This document shows positions 23,416 to 36,500 of a stretch of 64,000 bases of DNA, piece by piece. Each line of letters opens with the position of its first letter. The stretch's first letter is position 1. The notes beneath the pieces are model-generated. The model was not told the DNA's origin and ran no database searches. It worked only from the letters and a program-made list of their open reading frames with translations. Both the position numbers and the translations under genes were made by a program. Source of the stretch: Hortaea werneckii (taxonomy: Eukaryota; Ascomycota; Dothideomycetes; Mycosphaerellales; Teratosphaeriaceae); assembly GCA_037044905.1 (NCBI GenBank), contig JBAOKB010000061.1, forward strand, positions 248,001 through 312,000, read 5' to 3'.

Positions 23416-24165
23416 TTAGGTTGGCCGTGTTGCGGTCAAGAGAGCACAATGCGGCCTCAAATTGAACACATCCCAGTAACCCTCTGGTCTTTCATCCCCT
23501 TCTGGAAGTACGTGACCTCTCCACTTCAAGTCCCGCATACCCGCCTCTTCAGCTGCTTTCTCATAGAACTTGTAGCTATAATGAAATACGTCAAACTCTA
23601 TCTTCTCCGGCTGGGTGTGGGCACTGATGTGACATTTCCACCCACCCTCGTCGGTCTTCGCGGTCGCAACAGCAGAGATTCCGTAGCGGTCATCAAACGG
23701 AACATCCCAGCCAACAAATGTATTGACTGTCAGAGCGACCATGCGGCCGCCCGGCTTGAGGTTAAGATAGATGTTCTTCCACATGCCGAGCATTTCCTCG
23801 TAAGTGCCAGCGTAATTGAAAAAGTAGACAGAGAAGGCCAGATCGAAAGGGCCGTTTGGTACCGCCATGGGTTTGCCACAATCGCCCGCATAGTATGCTA
23901 TCTTCCTGCGTTCCTCATCTGGCATCTTGTCCAGTCCTGCTTTTGCGCTAGCTATCATTCCCTCCGAGAGATCGACCCCAGTAACGTGTGCCGCGCCCTG
24001 CTTGATAAGGAATTCGGACCATCTGCCCAGCCCACAGGCGAGGTCAAGACACCGAAGCCCTCTGACATCGCCGAGGATGTTTAGGATGCTGACTTTCTCG
24101 ACCGCTCGGGCTGGTAGGTCTTCCATGCTCGCATAACGCGCTCCGATGTTGTCGTATTGAGACAT
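23416..24165 (-). CDS. Class I SAM-dependent methyltransferase
   Basis: A single exon of 249 residues starting MSQYDNIGARY. An upstream in-frame ATG at 24363 would add an unconserved 66-residue lead, so I use 24165. Motif I is LDLACGLGRWSEFL (SAM-binding Gly loop), followed by VTGVDLSEGMI (acidic ribose-binding residue), PFDLAFSVYFFNYA and LKPGGRMVALTVN. This is the layout of small fungal methyltransferases found beside secondary-metabolite or toxin-resistance genes. The acceptor substrate is unknown. No membrane segment or signal peptide. Confidence 0.9.
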   Translation of the reverse strand: MSQYDNIGARYASMEDLPARAVEKVSILNILGDVRGLRCLDLACGLGRWSEFLIKQGAAHVTGVDLSEGMIASAKAGLDKMPDEERRKIAYYAGDCGKPMAVPNGPFDLAFSVYFFNYAGTYEEMLGMWKNIYLNLKPGGRMVALTVNTFVGWDVPFDDRYGISAVATAKTDEGGWKCHISAHTQPEKIEFDVFHYSYKFYEKAAEEAGMRDLKWRGHVLPEGDERPEGYWDVFNLRPHCALLTATRPT

Positions 24166-25199
24166 CTTGATTTGTTGCGCAATGGTATCCTCAAAAGCAA
24201 TAAATGAGACCTTCTCGTTCGTTGCCTTTAATTCGCAAAATAAAGCACAACAGCTCCGGGTTTCTGGAGCATAAAGTCGCTTTCCTGGGGCATTTGAGGG
24301 GGATGTCCTGAAGCTCACCTCGTCTCCACCAGGTTGCGGAGGCCGATGAAGCGACCATGCCATCCGATGCTAACACTGGCTGCCGATGTACCTACTGATT
24401 TCCCCGCCGCCTCAGAGGCTCTCTAACTGTCGGCCTAATAGTACATACTTGCATAGCGCTATTCTGAAAGGTCGTTTTCGACTGCTCTATGAGATATGGG
24501 AGATGATCTCAACAGATATGCAGTATTTCATCTGTTGAAGTGGACGGGCAGCTTCGGTCCGAGCTATCTCGAGATTTGAGATGCACAGACCATGCCGTAT
24601 ATTATTTTTGCCAATTTGGTAAAAACCGGCTCTTCCGCAGCATGGGTTTGATTACGAGTCCATGGCAGTTGCTCGCCTTTCAAGGAACTTGCTTGGCTTT
24701 TCGGTCTAGATTGATGAGCCCTCCAAACCGTCTTCAATCAATCGCCTTCAAATTTCCCCCGTCCATTCGCTGTTGTTGTCAACGAGTCACGGCAGATAAT
24801 AGCGTTTGATTCGGTAGATCGTTGCCCAATGAAGTTTACACTTGGTGCATGGCGGCCTTCAATAATCATGAATGACAATGTGATTGCCGCACCGCCAGTC
24901 CACCAACGACACGATTGAGACGAATCGGTAATCTGAATAGTGCTGCTCGCTTATGAGAGTGATCAGCGCTGATTCCTTCGCGCACACTTGCAAGTCCCTT
25001 TTTCTGGCTTTGCATCAGTCAGATAGTATGATGCGCGACTAGGTAGGAACTCCACTACGGCCTCGTTTTCCCGGCATCTCCACACTGCCACGAGGTTTTC
25101 TAAAAAGGACGGAGCAGACCTCTCCCAGCGATCGAGAGGCTTTGTTTTGCCATCAGCAAGGCAAAACGCATTTGCTGGTGTACTAGATTGTAATTCATA
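24166..25199. other. Divergent intergenic region
   Basis: No gene seen. It separates the methyltransferase and the carboxylesterase head-to-head and must contain both promoters. Confidence 0.5.
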
Positions 25200-27197
25200 A
25201 TGCTATTGTCTTTTCTTACCGCGTCGCTATGTGCGTTCGCGGCCGCCTCACCACCATCTTACAGGGCACGGCCGTATACGCAGCATGCCAGAAGGCAGGC
25301 GGACGCAGGATCCGGGTCGGATTCGATGACCGTTGATCTTGGGTACGAAAAGTACCAAGGCTTCCGCAACGAGAGCCAGAATCTCGACATCTTCTATGGT
25401 ATTCGATATGCGAAAGCACCGACGGGTAATTTCAGGTGGCAAGCTCCTCGCGCTCCTGAGTCCAATCGCAACTCTACAATTGATGCTTCGACCTACCCTG
25501 CTCAGTGCCCTCAGAGCGCTGCGGGTGTTGGCCGCATTCGTGAAGTGAACAATACCGCTTCTAGCGAGGACTGTCTCTTTGTAAGCCCTACCATCCTTGA
25601 GAATTTGGTGCCCGAGCAATGCGATTGACCATCAATTTCTTCAAAACAGCTCAATGTATGGTCTCCCAGTGACGCAACTGAGGCTCTGCCTGTCTATGTC
25701 TGGATTCACGGGGGAGGCTATGGCACAGGCTCGGGACAACAGGACCAGACCCCACTGCTTTACACGAACAACAACAGCTTCGTTGCTGTCACAATCCAGT
25801 ACCGGGTAAGGCTTGAAAGGTGCGAGGCAAGAGTCACAAAGGCTGATATGTTGCGATAGCTGGGCGCATTCGGCTTCCTTGCCGGCGACGAAGTGGCAAG
25901 GAGGGCGCTCTCAATGCTGGCTTGTTGGATCAGCAGATGGCTCTCCAATGGGTGCAGCAGTATATTCACCTCTTCAACGGCGATGCCTCGAGAGTCACGA
26001 TTGCCGGTGAATCAGCTGGCGCAGGTAGCGTGATGCTCCTCGGCATGGCTTATGGTAAGTGAATTTCTATCAGCGCATCTGTCATTGTCTCTGACCATTT
26101 CGAATCTAGGTGGCTCCATGGGAACTGAACTGTTCTCCAACAGCATCGCTGCTAGCCCTTACCTGCCCTTCCAGTACTATTACAAGGATTGGGTACCAAG
26201 CCAACTTTACTATGCTTTCGCCTCTTATGTTGGCTGTGGACCTACGTATCCTGTCGGCCATATTGGCGGCCAGGATATATTTGACTGTCTCCTATCAGTG
26301 GACACTGATACTTTGATGAACGCGAGTGCTACAGTCAATCAGCAAGGAGGGTATGGCACGTACCTCTTCACGCCCGTGACGGATGGTGTCTTCATCAAGG
26401 CCTTCCGTCCCGGCAATTCGGTCGTAAGGCGATCAACGGCGCCAACATGCTGGTTGGGAACAACGCAAACGAAGGCGCATCCTTCACTCTGCCAGACATT
26501 GAGACCATTGACGACTTGGTGGAATATTTGGTCGGTAAATTCCCACTGTTCTCCAACAACGACATCGCGAAGCTCCTCTACTACTACCCCACCAGCAACG
26601 CAACCACCAATGACAATGCCACCCTGTTCGCGACAACCGGCGACTCCCCGCCTTATGCTCTGAACCAAAGCGCTCAGGCCACCGGCCAACAGCAGCGTGC
26701 CGAACTCATCGTTAGCGAGTTCCAGTTCGTTTGTCCAGCGTACTGGATGGCCGAGGCCTACAGCGACAACGACTGGGCGGTAACAGCTGGAAATATCAAT
26801 TCAGCATTCCGCCTGCCTACCACGGCACTGACCTTGCGGCGTACTATGACTACCCCGGCGAAGGATTCAGCGTAGACTTTTCGGTGGCTTTCCAGAAGAT
26901 CTTTGGAAACTTCATCGTAGACTCCAACCCATCGATCTCCAACGTTGTCGCCAATGGGATCACGAGGTGGTACACAAACGGCACGCAGGAGAACCCTGCA
27001 AGCAACTGGCCGCCTTACAGCATCTATGCTCCCAATCAACTCGATCTGAACACTACGTGCCCGAGCGGAGACGGCGAACGTGCGGTGGACCTGACGCGGT
27101 CAACACATTCCGATTGACCAATGCATACACTTGGGAGGCAGGCCGCGGCGAAAGGTGTGACTTCTGGCGAGCCATGGGCGAACGGGTTCCCGAATAG
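25200..27197 (+). CDS. Secreted type-B carboxylesterase/lipase, frame-broken
   Basis: Exons 25200-25580, 25650-25805, 25860-26054 and 26110-27197. A signal peptide is followed by IFYGIRYAKAPTGNFRW, the EDCLFLNVW signature across the first splice, the oxyanion-hole WIHGGGYGTGS, and the nucleophile elbow GESAGAGSVML read in the corrected frame. Four one-base losses occur in homopolymers at about 25898 (A), 26403 (T), 26775 (G) and 27090 (C). Adding one base at each gives exactly 608 codons, the usual family size. The enzyme hydrolyses carboxylic esters outside the cell. A pseudogene is possible, but the uniform homopolymer pattern argues for assembly errors. Confidence 0.9.
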
Positions 27198-28113
27198 ATT
27201 AGTTGACCGTGTGTGCTAAACACACCTTGATCCCAACAGAAGACCCTCACCACCAGAAAACAATTAAAAAAAAAAAAAAATTGAGATTTCCTGTGAGCCC
27301 TATGTCCTGCTCCTCCGCTAAAGCAATGCCGAACATTGTCCTTTGTGCAATACCGGCACGCCGTCTCATCTCAACATGCTACAGTCCTCTTTGGGCGATG
27401 CAAGGCTAAGAATCCCGTACGTATTCGTATAGTTTACGAAAGGTATTACCACCGTAACCTGCAATGATGATCTTTACTGAAGGCGGCTCGCAGTCCCGTG
27501 GTTGTACTTCGACGGCTATAGACTTTCCCGCCGGTGCAAACCTTTATCCATTGCCGTCCGAGCCAACACGCTAGGCAACCTAGGAACAAGGCCCACGCGT
27601 AGAACGATGTGAACACTGCTGGACAACGCCCGATGCTTCGTTTTGCAAGCTTTGCCGAAGCGGCTGGTAGGTCAGTCAGGGCTTAACGCCTAGGGCGGCC
27701 GGTAGCCGGAGTTGCATGTTGTCGCGACTCATGGCCATCGTTTGTGAGGTACACGGCATGGTATCCACTGCAAGGGGGGCGAGGAAGGGGATGCGAACTA
27801 TCCCAAGGATGTACCGCTGTGTGCATACACAGCAGGTTTCCACAAGCCACGCAGAATTTGCGAAATCGCGATTGCGGGAGCTTGGCACTGAAGAAGCAGA
27901 CTCGACGCAATATTGCAGAGGTTGTATATAACAATTGGGGTATTTTGAATCGTAACTATATAATTCAGAAACAAAAGCAGCTCGGATGGCAAAGAAAAGG
28001 AGCTGTCCAGTTTAGTCCAGCCATATATCGTTTCTCTAGTAGACGACTTCCAAGTCTTCCCCATGAAGGACGCCAATGCGATAGATAACTCATTCCACCA
28101 CAAGCTTCCCTGC
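27198..28113. other. Convergent intergenic region with a poly-A run
   Basis: A 15-base A tract lies at about 27266-27280. No gene is supported. Confidence 0.5.
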
Positions 28114-29476
28114 CTACAGCCTTTTGCTTCCCGTATATTCTTCTTCCCACCTGAACTCTGTCTTCTGATATACGGCGTTCCTTTGCAGACTGCTTTGACT
28201 GCTCGTTTCCACGTTATCTCTGACGTCCATCTCGATTTCGTCGCCGTTTCCGTCTTGAGGCGCCCTTGAACAATCATTCCTCAGTTGGGCCTGCCGATCT
28301 GGTCGAAAGGAGGATAACACTCCATTGTCATTGTGTCGTGAGCCCGTGAAACTCGCTGTGGGGTCCTGAAATGTGGACTTCCTCGGGCTCGTTACAGAGG
28401 ACAATGGCCCTTTGGAGGAGCGTTTATTGCCGTCCCAATTCCGGCTGTTGTTCGCTGAGTTCGAATTGGATGACTTCCAATGATCGTAGTCTCGCTGCGT
28501 CAGAGCAAGCCCGGCTTGCTTCGTTTGCATATCGGCAAGGAACGTGTTGATGCGTGGAACAGTCGCTGTGATGATGGAGAGATGAACAACAGCGCTGGAT
28601 TGTTGGTCAGCACTTGTAGCTACACTGCAAAGTCTTGGTCACAGTAAAAGGGGATGGAAAGACATACATTCCCAGACTGTAGCCTGTTGCCGCGGTCCAC
28701 GTCCGGTCGGCCTCGTCGTACTCGCTCGATTTCCTCACATCCGCCCAATATCCAATCTGGCCAAGCTGCACGCAACAGACGAGGAATCGCGTGCTCATCA
28801 GTACCATGGGCACGATCCTGTGATTCCAATTGGCCTGTAGATGATAGATCCTTGGCAACATCCAAAAAGCAAGCATGGCGTCGGTGACGAAGTTGGTGAC
28901 GATGATCGGGAAACGAAGGTAGCCCTCGGTGCTGCAATGATCGCTATATTTCAGGGTCGTGTTGCAAGCGAATGCTGTCCCAAAGAATGCGAACAAGATC
29001 CAGAGTCCAATACAACTTAGAAGAATCGCGATGCCTCTTTTGTCTTGACGGGGCGCAATCCGCTCGTAAAGGAATGCAACAGAGAGCTTCGCAGCGCTTT
29101 GTGCTATGATTCCAAGAAGGCCAGTGGTGTAGGTGAGCTCCGTGTATGCATTGAGCTGCCATGTTGCGAGCACGTCGTCATGTCTGCCTAGGCCTACATC
29201 TACAGCTCGCTCTAAGGTGATGGACGCGATGAAGCCGAAGACCTTGGATGTCGTCAGCTAAGTCAGGACGGTCGCGGAAGGCAGAAAACATACTGCAGCC
29301 GTGTACCAGCAGTAGTCGTCGGCACTGAATCCATGTTTCTTTCTGATCGTCAGGAACAGCCTGATCAATGCCGACAGGACTGTTATAGAAGCTCCAATAT
29401 AGCCTATGACCACGGGTGGAGCGCCCCGATCTGTGGCAGTATTGCTGAAGAGAGGAGGCAATGTATTTTGTCCCAT
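28114..29476 (-). CDS. Fungal rhodopsin-domain (Pth11-like) seven-helix membrane protein
   Basis: Three exons (29294-29476, 28668-29242, 28114-28594) with GT-AG introns of 51 and 73 bp join to 412 residues. Seven hydrophobic helices begin with PPVVIGYIGASITVLSALIR. The intracellular DDYCWY motif, the GLGRHDD loop, the LYERIAP helix end and the YSLGIAVVHLSIITATVPRI block are typical of the fungal rhodopsin-like domain family. The last 130 residues are a polar cytoplasmic tail. There is no CFEM domain. Relatives include receptors in plant pathogens, but most are uncharacterised. No frame break. Confidence 0.9.
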
Positions 29477-30236
29477 AATTGCTCACGCTCGTCACAAGCA
29501 CAATGCGCGACAGCTGCAAGCCAGCACCGCCAGAGTGCAGACGCCAGTGTTGATCAGAAAAGAGGGACGGAGAGGCGCATTGGAAGGCGGGGGCAGAGGC
29601 GTCAACGAGACAAGGGACCAGGGCGATCTTGTAAATCAACCAGCAATCCAGCGAGCCGTAGTGAGAAGCGCTGCCCAACCTACCGGCCTACTCCAAACTC
29701 CATGCTAACTAATGGGCACGGCTCACAAGCACAGACGCATCAGCTCCGGAAGCTACCGTAGGAGGTTCATAGCGGTGATAGGGTTGATAGAGTCAGCAGG
29801 GACTCCGTTCGCGGGTGGCCTGTCCCGTCCAAGCAGAGCCCATTGGAAATGATGCTGGGGCGGGAGAATGATGGAGAAGCACTTGGGCGTCCCTCCTATG
29901 GATGGAGTGAATCATGGACCGTCGGGATCCCAGTCACGCGGGAATGATGGCAGCATGTCCACAAGGTTGGGGAGGAAGATGCTTCCCCGTGCCCGCTGCA
30001 AGTCTGCAACAACCTCGAGGCCCCACCGAAGAATTTGCAGCCTGCCGTCAGCGATCCAGCGCGAGCGCTACCGGATATTACATCCCAACTTGCAGCCTAC
30101 TGTCTGTCGAGGAGGATGGGTGGAGGCCGAGGTGGCCACGCGGATGCTGTCCCCCACGTCCACCTTCGCGAACACCTTCTTGGCCATGACACGCGCATTC
30201 TCGACCGTCGCCGGAAGGTGGATTCCGCTGTCGTAC
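29477..30236. other. Region left of the transposon island
   Basis: No supported gene. Reverse-strand 30120-30236 can be read as an ordinary-looking peptide (DSGIHLPATVENARVMAKKV) that stops at the transposon boundary, hinting that the element may have landed in or next to a coding exon. The remaining sequence has only short frames. Confidence 0.4.
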
Positions 30237-30238
30237 TA

Positions 30239-30257
30239 CAGTCAAAACCCTCTATAG
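30239..30257 (+). repeat. Left terminal inverted repeat of the DNA transposon
   Basis: CAGTCAAAACCCTCTATAG, identical to the reverse complement of 38888-38906, and preceded by TA. Confidence 0.92.
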
Positions 30258-30340
30258 GCATCTTCCGAGTAGCAATACCGCGCTGTAACAATCACATTCT
30301 TCAGCTTTTTTTCTTCCCCTGCTGAATATTGCTAATCCTC

Positions 30341-31089
30341 GATATCTACTGTAGCAATCGACCCTTTAGATCCATTACTAAGCTATTGCTATACCGTAAC
30401 TATAGCCACCTCGTTAGTAGCCTTATCTACTAGCTTAGCGCTACCTTAGAAGACAAAAAGGACACCCTTTACGGATTTAGAACGAGCTAGCCTACGCCGT
30501 ATCTACGCAGAAAACCTATAGTATACATAGAAAGAGCTTACTATAGAGTTTAAGAGGCAGTACAACAAGCAGGTAACGTAAGGCATAGTCTCTACGATCC
30601 TTAGCAAGAGGTATAAATACCTTAATAGCGGCGCTATAGAGCACTTAGAGCGCAAGAAGGCTCATTAAGAGTACTAGCCGGATCTTAAAGTAGCTCTCGC
30701 TTAGTAGGTAACTATTAAATAGTTACGGCAGCCGATTAACGGCGATATCTTAAGGATTAAGGCTTCGTAGTTCTAGTACCGACTACCTTAGTATAGTAGC
30801 CTTTAAGAGCCCTACTAGAGCAACGGCTAGTTAGGCAAGTTTAAGGCCCGCAAAGGCATTAAGGAGTTTACTTAACATAGTAAAGCTAGCAGTATAAATA
30901 AAGAAGAAACTATAGTAGCCCTTACTATAGTTTAAGCTCGGATTGCTTAGTATTTACTAGAAAACTAGTACAACTACGATAAGACTAGCCTTTTCTAGAA
31001 GGCTATGCTAGAGCGCTCTCTATCTACGTACCGCATTGCTAGTATTAAGAGCGACAAGGTAAGGATTACGCTCTACTTTTGTGTAAATG
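30341..31089 (+). pseudogene. Transposase relic, N-terminal half (HTH and start of DDE)
   Basis: The reading frame carries many TAG/TAA codons but keeps the order of a pogo-type transposase: a helix-turn-helix region, the FKARKG-type linker, and the first catalytic block at about 30972-30990 (N-Y-D-K-T), whose Asp codon is 30978-30980, followed by LFWKAMLERSL. It is cut by the LTR element shortly afterwards, at 31089. Confidence 0.82.
31085..31089. repeat. Target-site duplication of the LTR element (left copy)
   Basis: AAATG, paired with AAATA at 37890-37894. The single difference is a TpG-to-TpA transition. Confidence 0.8.
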
Positions 31090-31491
31090 TGTTATAAGCA
31101 CGGTTATAAGACAGCTAGACCCGAAGCGATTAGCTAGTAGGGGCTAGAGAAGAGAAGAGTCACGTGACGTGTATATAGAGGAGCGCTGCCTTAGTAGGCG
31201 ACCGACTACATATATATAAGTAGTCGACTAGTCGACGAGCGACTAAGCGACTACTAAGCAACTAATCGCTAAGCGACTAGGCGATTAGGTATATAAAGAC
31301 ACGAATCTCTTATGTATATAACTAGGCACGTTTCTTATTAGGAGTTCGTGTGTTTAACTTATATTGCAATCCGACTATTAGGTAGAGAACTAATAGCCTT
31401 GTTACAACTAGTTATCCTATAACCTAGTTGTCTTAACATATTTGTTCTAAAGAGCTCTAAACCCGTAATACTACTTCGTAGGGTCGTAACA
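31090..31491 (+). repeat. 5' LTR
   Basis: 402 bp, begins TGTTATAAGC and ends CGTAACA. It contains a palindrome-rich tract of gcgac/gtcgac words and a TATATAAG box at about 31210. It differs from the 3' LTR at about 20 sites by my count, all transitions, with no indel. Confidence 0.92.
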
Positions 31492-31653
31492 CTTTAAATA
31501 CCCTTAAGGAACTTTGTACCTTAGACAATAATAGCTCTATCCGAGAACCGAGACACTAGCGTTTAGTAGCGTACCTACGATAACAATATTAAAGTCGCTA
31601 AACCGGACTATTACTATAGCGATCGATCGAAGCTCGACGATTAGCTTAACTAA

Positions 31654-32400
31654 ATGGCACTTTACTTTCGTTTCGAAAACATTACCTAGGATCCTAAGAA
31701 GACCTTACTTGTATCCTCTTACCTTAGGGGACAAGTCTAACAATAGATTCGACCTAGGTTGTACGAAGTCTTGTACTAGAACATCGACACCGAAGGAATC
31801 TTTAATAGCTAGGACAATTATATTAAAGCCATTCGAAATATTTATAGGTTAAGTAACGAAAAACAAGTCGCCATCCGAGTTATCTAACACTTAAAATAGA
31901 AGACGTCTACTTCGCAATATACCGCTAAGTTTAGGGAGTATTTAGGCAAAACTAGTTAGGATGACTAAGCCTTACTTACTATGTATTACACTAGACTTAA
32001 GGACGACGTTAAGGATAAACTTATACGCTTAGGTGCATCTTACGACACTCTCGAACTAATGATTTAGGACGCTATCGAAATTAACGATAGGCTTTACGAG
32101 AGGAAGATAGAAAAACGCTATAATAGACAGTATCGCGGACGATCTAGCTACAACTCTACTAGCTAGACTAGAGGGTCTCGTCGCGATCCTAATACTATAG
32201 AATTAGATATTATCTAGCGTAAGCTAAAAGGAAAAGGCATACGAGGAGCTAAGGGTAAAGGGAAGTTCTAAGGGAATAGCAACAGAGAAAAGAAACGAGA
32301 AGGACCGGAGTACTATAACTACTACAAGATAGGGCATTACGCACGAGACTACCGCGGACGAAAGGTGCGACCGTAGGAGCAACTTAACATAATACTAGTA
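31654..32400 (+). pseudogene. gag relic with mutated zinc knuckle
   Basis: From an ATG at 31654 the frame reads a Ty3/gypsy capsid-like protein interrupted by about a dozen TAG/TAA codons. Near its end (32311-32355) the CCHC spacing C-x2-C-x4-H-x4-C is preserved, but each cysteine codon has become TAC, coding Tyr, while the His stays. TGC to TAC is the change expected from RIP on the opposite strand. Confidence 0.85.
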
Positions 32401-33559
32401 AAGGAACCCATTAACGAAGCAAACGATAGACGAGGCGCCTACGATATATTAAAACTCGTTAAGGAACCGAAGACGGAACTAGACCATAAGGCTATACATT
32501 AGACGGGTTGTTACGACGACTACTATAAAACCTATAAGTTAGACAAGCTAGCAAGTAGTTACTATCCTAAGAAGCTACGCAAGGCTAGGATGGAATTTAA
32601 CATAATAATACGGAGGCAGCTACTATAGTAGATAAGAGACTTAGGAAATTCCTAGAGAGGAAGGTCTCTACTACTATTTAATTAGGAGGACGCAACTCTA
32701 TAAGAAAACACACCCCCTAAGTAGGAAGAAGAACTGCTAAAGGAAGAAGAATCTCCACAAAATAACGATATCGCCCTAGAATTAATGGGACTAAACCTAG
32801 AACAACTACAGATAATTGCGTAAATAGTTGCAGTACAAGATAATAGCTCGTCGGAGGAAGAATATACCGACGACGATAAACCCGATAACCTCGAACTATA
32901 TCGCTTCGAAGTCTTAGGAGCAGGACTAGCCAAGAAAATAATCCTCTTTATCGCGAGCTAGCTTAAAAATGTATTCCCTAGGATCTAAGGAAAATAACGA
33001 CTTTATCCGATCGAATTCGACAATATACTTAATTGGATTAGAGCAATGTTCTAGAACTATCGACTTGCTAACGTTAACTACGACGTAGTAGTATACGTAC
33101 AAGAACGACTACCGATTAGAAGTACGTTTTAACCTAATAGAAGCTACATTACGCCTAACGGAATCTATATCCTAAGAAGGCTTAGAGAACGAATATAAGT
33201 AGTTAAAGGACGATTCTACGAATTACACCGGATCTAGGAAGCATATTAGGAAGACCTTATATCGTTAGAAGCAATGAAACAGAAGTTAACTAAGTTAGCA
33301 AGCTAATAGGAGATAAGACCTATCGGGCAACTAGTACAATTACCGATATAGAGAAACATAATACTAGGGCACGTTAAAGCTACTATTAAAGGACAAATTA
33401 AGGTATTAATAACATAGGGAAAGGTTATCCTAGGCCTACGACATAGACCCCTTAATTAGGAAGTCTGTCTCGAAGATGCTAACTCGCTAGGATACTATTT
33501 AAAAAACGAAGGATCCCTACCGATAGGAGTAGTCGCTAGGAAGTAAACATTATCGAAGC

Positions 33560-36500
33560 TCCTATAGCATTAGTAGCACCGGTATTCCGTACTAAATGCA
33601 TTGTTAATAGACACCTAACACAAGCTATAATCGATTCCGGAGCTAGCGGAAACTTTATATCGACTAGCTTTGTCTAGCAAAACGGGATCGCTACCCGACG
33701 AAAGAAAGACGGCGGATACGAGTTAATAGTCGTAGATGGATTACCTCTATCCGAAGTAGACAGCGAAACAATACCGCTAGTCCTAGCTATCTAATAGCAC
33801 TACGAGACTATTAGCCTAGATATCGTTAACATAGCTAGTTACGATGTCGTAATAGGGACACCTTAGTTAGAGAAGCATAACCCTCTAATAGATTAGAGGA
33901 AAAGAGTACTTAAGTTCGAGCGATGCGGTTACGTTACCGACATCTACCCTATGCATCGATAGCGTGCGATAGTAGATAAGGAAAGACAGTTCTGCGAATT
34001 AGAACGTTAACCGACAACATACTCCGATAGAAACGGCAAGGAGATAGTCTCTATAGACACTAAGCTAGCCTAGTTAGGTTATAAGGTAAGAGATAAAGGG
34101 AGAACTAACGCACCTCTAGAAATCCCTAAAGAGTTTAAGAAATGGAAACCGCTCTTCTAGGAAGAGGAAGGATTAGCCGCCTTACCTAGACATTAACTAT
34201 AGGATTACCGAATACAACTTTAGCCTAGTAAAGATCTACTATAGGGGCTACTATATAGGTTATCCGAAAAAGAGCTCGAAGAGTAACGACGATAGCTAAA
34301 AGAAAAGAGCGACAAAGGATAGATAAAGAAATCCTAATCGCTAGCCGCTTTACTAGCAATGTTTGTTCTAAAGAAAGGAGGAAAACTACGAATAGTAATT
34401 AACTATCGACGACTTAACGAAGTTATAGTCAAAAATCGATATCTACTACCTAACATCGAGGAAATATAAGACCGACTTACTAGAGTAAACTAGTACTCGA
34501 AAATCGATTTACGAGACGCATTCTATATAGTACGAATAGCTAAGGGGGAAGAATAGAAAACAGCTTTTAGGACACGCTACGGACTCTATTAATTTCGAGT
34601 TATACTAATAGGACTTACGAATACCCTAGCGACATGTTAGCAGCTCGTTAACAATATATTATAGGACCTACTTAATATTACCGTTATAGCGTATGTCGAC
34701 GACATCCTAATCTTTACCTAAGGAAACCGAGAACAATATACTAAAGATGTACGAGCAGTGCTAGAACGACTTAGCATAGTAGACTTTAAGACTATACCCG
34801 AGAAATGTAAATTCTATAAGAAGGAAATCGAATTCCTAGGATTTATTATTAATACTACTAGAATTAAGATAGACCTAAAGAAAGTACAATCTATCGAGGA
34901 ATGGCTAACGCCAAAGACCGTTAAAGATATCTAAGCCTTCCTAGGACTCGCAAACTATAATAGAAAATTTGTCGAAGGATACTCTAAGCTTGCAATCCTA
35001 CTTACAAGTCTTACAAAAAAGGACACTAGGTTCGTGTAGACAGAGAAGTAAGAAAAGGCATTCTAACAACTTAAACAAGTATGCATACAATTACCGACAC
35101 TTATGCTGTTCGATATTAAGAAACTAGTATAAGTCGAAACCGACGCATCCGATTTAGCGATAGGTGCTTGCCTTACTTAAGAACATAACGGCAAAAGACA
35201 CCTAGTAGCGTATTACTCGAGAAAGATAACGCTAGCGGAATAGAACTACGAAATCTACGACAAGGAACTATTAGCGATTATTGCAGCATTGCGACACTAG
35301 AGAGTTTACTACGAAGGAGCTATAGGACTAACGATATATACCGACTACAAGAACCTTTAATACTTTATAACTACTAAGGATCTATCGCGTCGACAGTATA
35401 GATGGTTAGAGCTACTCGGACAATATAAGTTCGATATCTAGTATATACTAGGAAAAGACAATAGGCGCGTAGATGCGCTAAGTAGAAGAAGCGACTACAT
35501 AGAAGGCAAGGAGCAAAATTCGAAAGCAATGCTTAAAGTTAACAAGGATGGAAGCCTTACTACGAATACATAGGAGTTTAATAATATACTCCGAGTTCTA
35601 CGAGATAAACAAGAAGAATTCCCTATTAAACATAGGAAATATTAAGTTCTACCGGAAAAGGAACACGAATACATTAAAGACTACTATAATAGCTAAACCA
35701 TAGGACACCTAGGAATTACGAGGACAATCGACTTAATTAGACAGAACTTTGCTTTCCTATAGATGCGGAAAAAGGTTACCGACTATATTAAACAATGCGA
35801 TAGTTGCTAAAAGAACAAAGTATTACGACATGCGAAGTACGGCAATCTCTAATTCCGAGAACCTTCGGATATACTATAGAGAGAAGTTACGATAGACTTT
35901 ATTACTAAATTACCGGGTATCTAAGGACCCGGCTACCGGAGTAATTTATAATTTAATACTTGTTATAGTAGATACCTTAACTAAATACGCACATTTTATA
36001 CCGTGCAAGGAATTAATAATAGCTATAGAACTCGTATATCTTATACTAGACAGACTTATTAGACATTATAGAATTCTAGAAAGCTTTATTACCAACAGAG
36101 ATAAGCTATTTACATTAAACTTCTAGAAATCGCTTATAGGACAGATTAGAATAAGGCACAAATTATCTACGGCATTCTACCTAGAGACAGACGGTTAGAC
36201 TAAAAGGACAAATTAGTTACTCGAAGCATATCTACGGCATTACGTTAACTACGCACAGAACAATTAGGTTTCGCTATTACTAATAGCACAATTAGCATTA
36301 AACAATAATGCTTTAGAGACAACAAAAGAATCGCCATTTTTCTTTAACTATGGAAAACTACCTAATCTGTTTATAGAACTAAGGACGTTAGTAAAAGCCG
36401 AGAAAGCTATAGTAATAGCAGAAGAATTGCAAAAGGCACATGCAACTACCCGAGAAGCAATCCGATATTCGTAACAACAAATTTAAAAGTAGCGGTTTAA

